NCBI GenBank assembly: GCA_964016985.1
Contig: OZ024835.1
Coordinates: forward strand, 68,340,812 to 68,404,811
Origin: Anodontia alba
Taxonomy: Eukaryota; Mollusca; Bivalvia; Lucinida; Lucinidae
Reading direction: 5' to 3'
DNA: 64,000 nt
Shown one piece after another: positions 60,801-64,000 of this stretch (the stretch's first letter is position 1; each line of letters opens with the position of its first letter). Below the pieces are notes generated by a model. The model ran no database searches. It was given only the letters and a program-made list of their open reading frames with translations, and was not told where the DNA came from. Both the position numbers and the translations under genes were made by a program.

Positions 60801-61423
60801 ACCATCAAAGCTCCAAGAAAAATTGTCAATGACAGTCTAAATTTTTTATTAATATTTTTCGAGAAAATAAGACTGTACACTGAATATTTTCCTTATCTCT
60901 CCATGATAACACATACACGTATTGTGGATATCGGTATCTACTAGAAGTGCTTTGCAGATTCTTGGCAGATGATTCTTATTCAGTGTAGAGCCTTATTTTC
61001 TCAAAGGCCAGATAAGAGGCAAACTTTTAGTTTTTTATTTCAAATTGTAAGATGTCTGAATATTTAGGGTAAATAAGGAGTACACGCTTCCTGTACTTTT
61101 ACACAGGTTAAGCTAATGGAATTATCGCTTTTAGTAAAATGCTTTTTTCAATCCAAAAGTATTGATATTTTTCTTATTTCTCCATGAAAACCTATGTTGT
61201 AGGTACTTATTAGAAGCGTCTCGCTGAGGCACTTCTATTGAGTACCCACAACTTATGTTTTTTTGCAGAGAAATAAGAAAAAATATATCTGATACCCACT
61301 CTTATCTAGACCTATGAAAATTACCTTTTGTCCAATTAGCGTGCGACATTCTGACACAAAATCTCTTGAGCTCACTTCTAAATGGAACTCTCTTCCACAG
61401 TTGTTTATACATGCGTTTAATAA
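42662..61423 (-). CDS. STAM: STAM, ESCRT-0 signal-transducing adaptor (5'-partial)
   Basis: Thirteen exons join in frame to 511 codons plus TGA. In order they give the second half of a VHS domain, a ubiquitin-interacting motif ([15 protein letters not shown]), an SH3 domain ([15 protein letters not shown] .. DPNWWKG .. GLFPANF), a GAT/coiled-coil core ([14 protein letters not shown] .. [18 protein letters not shown] ..) and a long Pro/Gln-rich tail. This order is that of STAM/STAM2, which pairs with HRS on endosomes to sort ubiquitinated cargo; the SH3 recruits deubiquitinases. Every junction is AG/GT with consistent phase. About 70 N-terminal residues (start of VHS) are missing; no matching exon was recognised to 64000. 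The tail carries an 8-residue repeat not present in the vertebrate proteins as I know them. Vertebrates have two STAM genes; invertebrates usually one. Confidence 0.95.
43510..43855. mobile_element. Tigger-like palindromic MITE in a STAM intron
   Basis: The left CATTCAACCCTCATTATACC and right TGTTGTAACGAGGATACTGT. The centre hairpin TTGTTAGAGTCACATCACTG / GAGGCGATTCTAACAA is a diverged version of the F1/F2 core. Confidence 0.5.
43964..44307 (-). CDS. STAM: STAM exon with PQGQMSQ(I/L) repeats
   Basis: It begins [17 protein letters not shown] and continues with about eight to ten copies of an 8-residue unit P-Q-G-Q-(M/I/L/V)-S-Q-(L/I). It ends [20 protein letters not shown]. The acceptor TTGTCAG and donor GTAAGT are good. 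The open frames on the other strand here are shadows of this repeat. Confidence 0.9.
44034..44236 (-). repeat. 24-bp coding minisatellite in STAM
   Basis: The plus-strand unit is CTTGTGGTATCTGTGACATC-TGAC. The period is a multiple of three and third-base differences between units are frequent, so it is maintained as protein sequence rather than being freshly amplified. Confidence 0.85.
45005..45225 (-). mobile_element. SINE 3' portion in a STAM intron
   Basis: The tail and body of the main SINE family (GTGTTGAGGTTTTACGGCCC .. AATGACTGTAGAAAATATTT). No head. Confidence 0.85.
45551..45750. mobile_element. F2 MITE with CTAAG target duplication
   Basis: The element CATAGGTCCCGATAAGAGC .. GCATTATCAAGACCTATG is flanked by CTAAG on both sides. 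The stem apex GCGCCTCGCCGAGGCGC is fully paired. Confidence 0.8.
45821..45962 (-). CDS. STAM: STAM exon: GAT/coiled-coil C-terminal part
   Basis: It encodes [20 protein letters not shown] then [15 protein letters not shown], matching the HSELSELNVKVMEALSLY segment of vertebrate STAM that binds HRS. Acceptor TTGCAG, donor GTAAGT. Confidence 0.92.
46105..46275 (-). mobile_element. SINE 3' fragment, diverged
   Basis: GAGTTTTACGCCCAATCAAC .. CCATTCTTGAATCAGCAG, with many changes and deletions. No head. Confidence 0.65.
46550..46705. mobile_element. F2 MITE, decayed ends
   Basis: The core is GCTACTCATTAAAAGTGCCT facing AGGCACTTCTAAGGAGTACC. The apex GTGCCTCAGCAAGGCAC is paired although it differs from other copies at both arms. 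Confidence 0.65.
46748..46802 (-). CDS. STAM: STAM exon: [18 protein letters not shown]
   Basis: 55 nt, acceptor TTTTCAG, donor GTAAGT. It corresponds to CHQMGPLIDEKLEDIDRK of vertebrate STAM. Confidence 0.92.
47098..47163 (-). mobile_element. tRNA-like SINE head or tRNA pseudogene
   Basis: On the minus strand TTGGCACAGTGTCTTGG (A-box-like) and GGTTCAATCCCC (B box) are spaced as in a tRNA. The stems are not maintained. It does not share the body of the main SINE. Confidence 0.55.
47225..47315 (-). CDS. STAM: STAM exon: [20 protein letters not shown]
   Basis: 91 nt, acceptor TTTCAG, donor GTAGGT. It corresponds to DKMDQLLQMLQSTDPSDD, the start of the coiled-coil/GAT region. Confidence 0.92.
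47381..47702. mobile_element. T2-like MITE, decayed
   Basis: The left TACAATAAAACTACAATGCT and right GAGCCATTGTAGTTCGATTA are decayed T2 ends. The interior includes TACTCATTAGAGATTGCCTC. Confidence 0.55.
47965..48135 (-). mobile_element. Third SINE-like sequence (CCCACCTTTGATGAACG type)
   Basis: On the minus strand it reads TGGTTCGACCCTCACTCGGG (B-box-like), then GGTTTTACCTGGGTTCTCTG and a GGGCCGTAAAACCC tail. It shares only the tail motif with the main SINE. Truncated. Confidence 0.55.
48149..48486 (-). mobile_element. SINE with an exchanged tRNA-like head
   Basis: Body, tail and B box (GGTTCAACCCC on the minus strand) match the main family. Where the usual head should follow GGCGC, it reads instead GGATAAGAGAGCTGACTCTT-AATCCAG, preceded by GCCCCTGTTGCCTTTT: a 5' tRNA half of another type, with arginine- or lysine-tRNA flavour. 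The switch point is at about 48431. Confidence 0.7.
48494..48600. mobile_element. F3 MITE fragment
   Basis: TAGCTAATGATTCTGCAAGA..GCAATGAAG..CAGACTGTGCAAGCAGTCTG..GGGCCTTCACTG. The ends are missing. Confidence 0.55.
48651..48727 (-). CDS. STAM: STAM exon: [20 protein letters not shown]
   Basis: 77 nt, acceptor TTGATAG, donor GTGAGA. It matches the EKKTVQFSDDVQVETIE linker after the SH3 domain. Confidence 0.92.
48796..48991. mobile_element. P1 MITE
   Basis: The left end is decayed (GAGAATTAAGATGCC); the right is CAGGACTAGGGTTAA. The core AGATCAGCTGGCTTC / GAAGCCAACTGATCT has one mismatch. Confidence 0.75.
49406..49646. mobile_element. F6 palindromic MITE, intact
   Basis: CCCAGTTGTTCAAAGCATCG .. 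TTTCAAACAACTGGG. The centre GAGTAGCTTTTGCAAATGCA..AAGCTACTC is flanked by TTTTTGCTGAAAAA and its mirror. It contains CACAGGTATTTTTGCTG, the intact version of the DIRS insertion site. Confidence 0.85.
49770..49985. repeat. Poly-A tract and (CA)n microsatellite
   Basis: An A-run of ~20 nt (49791-49810) and CACACA/CACGCACC repeats (49948-49982). No gene. Confidence 0.85.
50178..50272 (-). CDS. STAM: STAM exon: second half of SH3
   Basis: 95 nt, acceptor TTTTCAG, donor [26 protein letters not shown] followed by [12 protein letters not shown] carries the WW pair and the GLFPANF ligand-pocket motif. Confidence 0.95.
50362..50700. mobile_element. T1 Tigger-like MITE, cleanest ends
   Basis: TACAGTCGACTCTCGTTATC .. 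GCTAACGAGGTTCGACTGTA with TA outermost. The core is AAGAGGAGAAATTGCTCCTT facing AAGGAGCAATTTCTCCTC. Confidence 0.8.
51222..51360. mobile_element. F5 MITE, one half
   Basis: AATAACCCTAAGTATTGAGA .. GATGCTGCAGAATGCAGCGTC .. CTACACTGTTTGC. The right end is missing at the junction with the Tigger-type element. Confidence 0.65.
51938..54150 (+). CDS. Tigger/pogo-type (TIGD-like) transposase, two exons
   Basis: Exons 51938-52066 and 52708-54150 join in phase 0 to 523 residues. The N-terminus [20 protein letters not shown] .. [14 protein letters not shown] is a CENP-B/psq-type helix-turn-helix. A second CENP-B-type DNA-binding helix set covers about residues 65-130 ([20 protein letters not shown] .. 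[12 protein letters not shown]). The DDE domain has Asp at FNMDETG (53092), LLVDNAPSH (53410) and AQPMDQGII (53500), the last two 30 residues apart as in pogo elements. An acidic Ser/Asp/Glu tail precedes QTKISDFF, a PCNA-binding PIP box at the very C-terminus. There is no stop or frameshift, so it may be active or domesticated. The internal intron holds long G runs. An upstream in-frame ATG at 51854 is possible, but ATG 51938 fits the family start. Confidence 0.85.
52098..52235. repeat. Poly-G tracts in the transposase intron
   Basis: Runs of G (11, 23 and 10 or more) are interrupted by single T or C. The plus strand could form G-quadruplexes. The length here is doubtful in any assembly. Confidence 0.9.
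54416..54674. mobile_element. F1 MITE within the Tigger-type element
   Basis: CATTACAAAAACACGCCTAT .. ATAGGCATGTTTTCGTGATG. The apex of one arm is deleted (GAACCGCCTCAATCTAAC). Confidence 0.8.
55546..55782. mobile_element. P1 MITE with duplicated left segment
   Basis: AATCAGATTACTTGATCCAG appears twice (55572 and 55627). The core is AGATCAGTTGGCTTC / GAAGCCAACTGATCT. The right end is GAGCAGGACAAGGGTTAA. Confidence 0.8.
55812..55897 (-). CDS. STAM: STAM exon: first half of SH3
   Basis: 86 nt, acceptor TGTCCAG, donor [26 protein letters not shown] then ELISVIDD is the ALYDF/RT-loop part of SH3. Confidence 0.95.
56148..56275 (-). CDS. STAM: STAM exon: end of UIM and linker
   Basis: 128 nt, acceptor ATTTCAG, donor [21 protein letters not shown] completes the ubiquitin-interacting motif; a Ser-rich linker leads to SRPREIRK before the SH3. 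Confidence 0.93.
56783..56974. mobile_element. F2 MITE with CCAGAA target duplication
   Basis: CATAGCTACAGATAAGATGG .. CTTATCTGTTGCTATG is flanked by CCAGAA on both sides. The apex GCACCTCACCGAGGTGC is fully paired. Confidence 0.85.
57408..57486 (-). CDS. STAM: STAM exon: linker and start of UIM
   Basis: 79 nt, acceptor TTTACAG, donor [26 protein letters not shown] followed by EDDIAK supplies the acidic start of the UIM. Confidence 0.92.
57531..57755. mobile_element. F7 palindromic MITE, inverted copy
   Basis: AAGCTTTTTTCATGCTTAAC .. GTTGAGCATGAAAAAAGTGT, with TGCCAAAAATAGTTGGCA at one hairpin tip. It is the mirror image of 15749-15985. Confidence 0.8.
58025..58238. mobile_element. P1 MITE, most complete copy
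   Basis: TTAACCCTTGTCCTGCTGAG .. TTCAGCAGGACAAGGGTTAA. The core is AGATCCAGATCAGTTGGCTT facing AAGCCAACTGATCTAGATCT. It can serve as the family reference. Confidence 0.9.
58386..58452 (-). CDS. STAM: STAM exon: end of VHS ([16 protein letters not shown])
   Basis: 67 nt, acceptor CTTTCAG, donor GTAAGT. It corresponds to the LISAMIKNLKEQGVTF helix that ends the VHS domain. Confidence 0.92.
58560..58740. mobile_element. F2-type MITE, decayed
   Basis: ACAAAGTGTGGGTATTCATC .. GATGAGTACCCACACCATAT. The ends are not recognisable. Confidence 0.55.
58795..58990. repeat. F1 fragment followed by G-rich tract
   Basis: 58795-58912 is the left third of F1 (ACAAAAACACGCCTATATAA, CCCCACTTTTATATAGTAAA). 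58940-58990 is a G-rich run with many G9-G12 blocks. Length is probably unstable. Confidence 0.7.
59038..59090 (-). mobile_element. tRNA-like SINE head (GATGGCTGAGTGGTTAGG)
   Basis: On the minus strand an A-box consensus TGGCTGAGTGG is followed 30 nt later by TGTTCATATCC. This is leucine/serine-type spacing. There is no acceptor stem, so it is not a working tRNA. Confidence 0.5.
59095..59262. mobile_element. F2 MITE
   Basis: GTAGGTACTCTTTAGAAACG and GCGCTTCTAATGAGTACCCA pair around CGCCTTGCCAAGGCG. The right end is TTTCTGAAGCTATG. Confidence 0.7.
59481..59762. mobile_element. F6 palindromic MITE
   Basis: GGGCCCAGTTGTTCAAAGCA .. GCTTTGAACAACTGGGCCC. The centre is GTAGCTTTTGCACACTGCAA. AATATACAATATTCTGATAT is duplicated in the left arm. 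Confidence 0.85.
59900..60425. repeat. Two TTCATGAAAATTGTCTCC-type palindromes flanking a STAM exon
   Basis: 59915-60085 (ACACTTCATGAAAATTGTCT / GACAATTTGCATGAAGTA) and 60255-60425 (TTTGATATTTCATGCAATTT / GCATGAAATGTCAAAGC) both have CAGCAGA..TTTTTCTTATTTTTCCYAGAAAA shoulders. They belong to the same family as 35345-35720. Confidence 0.65.
60122..60207 (-). CDS. STAM: STAM exon: VHS helices ([15 protein letters not shown])
   Basis: 86 nt, acceptor TTTTCAG, donor [26 protein letters not shown] then EFKDDPSL matches [20 protein letters not shown] of STAM. Confidence 0.95.
60430..61125. other. STAM intron, dispersed repeat remnants
   Basis: 60480-60720 contains CCCAGTGGTTTAGGAGGAGA and GACGGACAGACAAAA, words of a repeat common in bivalve genomes. 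60740-61080 has fragments of P3 (TTTTTCAGAGAAAATAA) and F5 (ATATTTAGGGTAAAT) ends. No exon is seen. Confidence 0.5.
61130..61318. mobile_element. F2 MITE
   Basis: AATGCTTTTTTCAATCCAAA .. CTTATCTAGACCTATG. The apex is GCGTCTCGCTGAGGCAC. It ends 7 bp from the next STAM exon. Confidence 0.8.
61325..61423 (-). CDS. STAM: STAM exon: VHS ([20 protein letters not shown])
   Basis: 99 nt, phase 0 on both sides, acceptor TTCCAG, donor GTAATT. It matches [22 protein letters not shown] of vertebrate STAM closely. It is the most 5' exon recognised. Confidence 0.95.
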
Positions 61424-61488
61424 CTGGAACAGAAAGAAAACAACAAGAAGTGTCACTAAGCAGTGCTTATTACTAATAAATACATATA

Positions 61489-61678
61489 TAGCAACAGATA
61501 AGGCGCTTTTTTCATCTGAAAAATACTGATATCTTTCTTATTTCTTCACGGAAACATATGTTGTGGGTACTCATTAGAAGTGCCTCGCCGAGGCGCTTCT
61601 AATGAGTACCCACAACATATGTTTTTGTAGAGAACTAAGAAAAATATTATATGGCTATACCCTCTTATCTGTAGCTAT
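61489..61678. mobile_element. F2 MITE, near intact
   Basis: TATAGCAACAGATAAGGCGC .. CTTATCTGTAGCTATG, flanked by TACATA and TAAATA (5 of 6 matching). The core is GGTACTCATTAGAAGTGCCT / GAGGCGCTTCTAATGAGTAC. Confidence 0.85.
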
Positions 61679-61999
61679 GTAAATACCCTCCATAAGGTAA
61701 CGACTGCCTTCTGATAAATTATTTAGTAAGATACATGTAAGCAGAAAACAAAACGTAATGGACATATGGACAGACAATGTGAAAATAGTGCTGACCCATT
61801 TTTGGAGATCTTGCAGTTATCTCCCTATGAAATTTTGTCCTCCATTCTGGAGTACAGGTTTATATTACATTGTATGGAGAAAATCACAGAAAAGCAACAT
61901 TAATTTTTTATTTGGTGAAAGATAACGCTTGAAGAGTCATATGATATATAATACACAAATTATCATCCAGCCATGTAGGTTACATGAGCAAGTTTGTTG

Positions 62000-62645
62000 A
62001 AAACACAACTAGAAATGTGTCAGTATGACACAGATGCCCCCGCCAAGGGCCATCCTCATTCACACGCAGGAATTTTGCAAAAAATGGAGTTGAAAAAAGG
62101 GCCATAACTCTCATAATTACTGGCAGATTTTACCCTAAATCCAACTTGACCAATATTTTATGATTATATACCTGTGTATAAACTATGAATCCAATACACC
62201 AAACTTTTTTAAAATAAGCCTGTGACCTTGACCCTTAAGTCATCGGCATGGGCCAGGGTATCATTGATCAGAACTCTGAACCTGTATCTATCATCATACC
62301 AAATATGAACCCAATCCATTATATGGTTCGGAAAGTATGAGCTTTTAAAATGTTTACAATCAAAATTTGTACGTGTAAGTCTATGACCTTGACCTTGTGA
62401 TCATTGGCATGGGCGCGGGTATCGCTGAATAAACCCTTGACCTGTATCTATCATCAAACAAAATATGAAGTATATCCATTGTATGGTTTGGAAAATATGA
62501 GCTCTTGAAAACTTTAACATCTAAGTCTCTGACCTTGACCTTGAGGTCAGGGTCGGAGGAATGGCTGAATAAAACTTTGGACCTGTAACTATCATCCTAC
62601 CAAATATGAAGCAAATCCATTATATGGTTTGGAAAATACAAGCCA
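62000..62645. repeat. Bivalve-type dispersed repeat, three ~150-bp modules
   Basis: It begins GTGTCAGTATGACACAGATG and GGGCCATAACTCTCATAATT. It then has three modules, each with GTGACCTTGACCYT, CCTGTATCTATCATC, AAATATGAA and CCATTATATGGTTYGGAAA, at about 62220, 62385 and 62530. The divergence between modules is high. Confidence 0.8.
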
Positions 62646-64000
62646 GAGTTCTCGGAAATGCCGAATCCGGCGTATTTTTACGCCTACTTTTGCTTTTGTA
62701 CACGTAAAATTTCCTTCCGAGGATTCTCACTTACGCTCTATTGCTGCCGGACGTCCAAACTGAACTTCAAAGACGTACCGCGGACTTCCGAAATTTCTTT
62801 TGTCCGTCGAAATCGATACCTGAGATGTCCAAAAATTGTCAAAAAGCCCGCCCACTTTTAATGAGTTGTATGATGTTTGCCCCGCCTACTTATTGGAAAT
62901 TCGCTGTGTTGACTGAGCTTTAAGGACGTCCCACTTCCCGCTTGTGGGAGTTTTATTGACATCGGTGTCAAGCGTCGCGGCACCCTTTTGATGGCTGTGT
63001 GATCACTGTGTGTATTTGTCACGCGTGCTGAGTTGATTAATTGATGTTTGTATAATTAAACTTTCTTCTGCGACACCCGAAAATATTCGGTGAAATTATA
63101 TGAAGTCATTATTATTTTTAAATATTCACGTCTTAAAATCTTAAATTATTATTTTGCTAAGAACGTGTGTCGTCTGAAAACACCTCAACACTTCCGGGAG
63201 TTACCGAGTGAAATTGAATAAATAAATAACAATTATGCACAGAACGCAAATTTAAATCTATTCGAATTTAGAAGCTTATATTTGTCATGACAACAAAAGC
63301 AATTTTTCAAATGAGAAGAAAACATATTTTTCGTCAAAATTTTCAGAAAACCCGTTTCTAAATTCGTAGCCTTGTTCCGGCTGCGCTGTTTACCAGCGCA
63401 GAAAAGAGGCAAAGTAAGTCTAAATATAGGCAAATTGTGATGGTTTTGCTTGCTATTCTCCGCGAACGAACGTATTGCTGTTGGTAACTCATCGAGAGCT
63501 GCCTTTTATTTGTTTGTTGTTGCACGAGTCGGCGCCATTTTCCCGCAATTTTTGTGAAGTAAGCAACTCGCTCGCTCGTGTTGATCAGCTTCAATCCGAG
63601 CAAATATTTCATTAAATACATTTCTGCAAAATAATTTCAGCATAGTTTGTTTTTAAGAAAACATGTTTTGGGTGTTTTCTCTTATGTATTTTCTTTTCTT
63701 TTTTTCTTTCTCTGGGCTTTGAAATGAACGCGAAGTTGGACCAATGTTGGTGCTTTCTATAAGATCCGATATACAAGTACAGACTTTCCAAAAAGATGCG
63801 ATCGAATTTTAATAAGCGATAAGGATATGTTTAAAACACATCTAAGAGAAGTGTATATCATGATGATTCTGTGTGACACTGAATTAAGAACCTCTGTTCT
63901 ACTAAAGAAAGGGCAGACTGCCGCAGCAGGGAAAAAAGTGGGACTTCCTAGATTTTCCTGTGGGACTTCCACATTTGAGGGGTAGGAAGTCTGGGACTTC
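62646..64000. other. CpG-denser unassigned region
   Basis: 62650-63550 has more CpG than anywhere else in the window outside the DIRS element (CCGGACGTCC, CGTCGCGGC, CACGCGTGC, GTCGGCGCCATTTTCCCGC). It could include a promoter, or be part of a young repeat. The word GTGGGACTTCC recurs at 63937, 63960 and 63990. The open frames are short and resemble nothing I know. The expected first STAM exons were searched for and not recognised. Confidence 0.35.

Noticed and set aside
61790..61870. Possible additional STAM exon (AGTTATCTCCC region)
   Set aside because: The minus-strand reading contains a stop and the AGGGAGATAACT word is a common bivalve repeat motif.
63358..63621. 87-codon minus-strand ORF
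   Set aside because: No recognisable domain, no splice support, and it does not match the VHS start expected for STAM.
1..64000. Hairpins as microRNA precursors or bacterial-type terminators
   Set aside because: Nearly all stems belong to multi-copy MITEs with terminal repeats. Without small-RNA data none stands out, and factor-independent terminators do not apply to this genome.

Overview
The window is nuclear DNA from an animal, most likely a bivalve mollusc. It is AT-rich, its genes are split by GT-AG introns, and it carries repeats common in bivalve genomes (GACCTTGACCT blocks, 'gggccataactct' stretches, tRNA-derived SINEs). There is no operon-like organisation. About 5% is host coding sequence; most of the rest is mobile or tandem repeat DNA.

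Layout. Positions 1-6928 (+) hold the last four coding exons of a KCNT/SLO2-type sodium-activated potassium channel. The gene begins upstream of the window, and its introns hold a 146-bp tandem array, a LINE tail and several MITEs. Positions 7751-13955 are a full-length, apparently young DIRS retrotransposon (gag, RT/RNase H, tyrosine recombinase). It has 159-bp inverted terminal repeats with no mismatches and an exact internal complementary region, and it sits inside an older palindromic MITE. Positions 14-42.6 kb are intergenic: palindromic MITEs, SINEs, minisatellites and local duplications, with no host gene seen. Positions 42662-61423 (-) hold 13 exons of STAM, the ESCRT-0 subunit, from inside the VHS domain to the stop; its first exons lie beyond the window or were not recognised. 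The large STAM intron at 50.3-55.8 kb contains, on the opposite strand, a pogo/Tigger-type element with a spliced transposase ORF. Positions 61.7-64 kb are repeat DNA followed by a CpG-denser stretch I could not identify.

The two host genes are tail to tail, about 35.7 kb apart, and nothing links their functions (membrane excitability versus endosomal sorting). The most striking material is in the repeats. Several MITE families with different ends share the same hairpin cores, and the arms of those cores change together. Several families are flanked by TTAA. A local duplicate at 31.6 kb preserves the empty site for two TTAA insertions. The DIRS gag and recombinase reading frames are a single frame interrupted by one TGA. 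The Tigger-type transposase ends in a PCNA-binding (PIP-box) motif.
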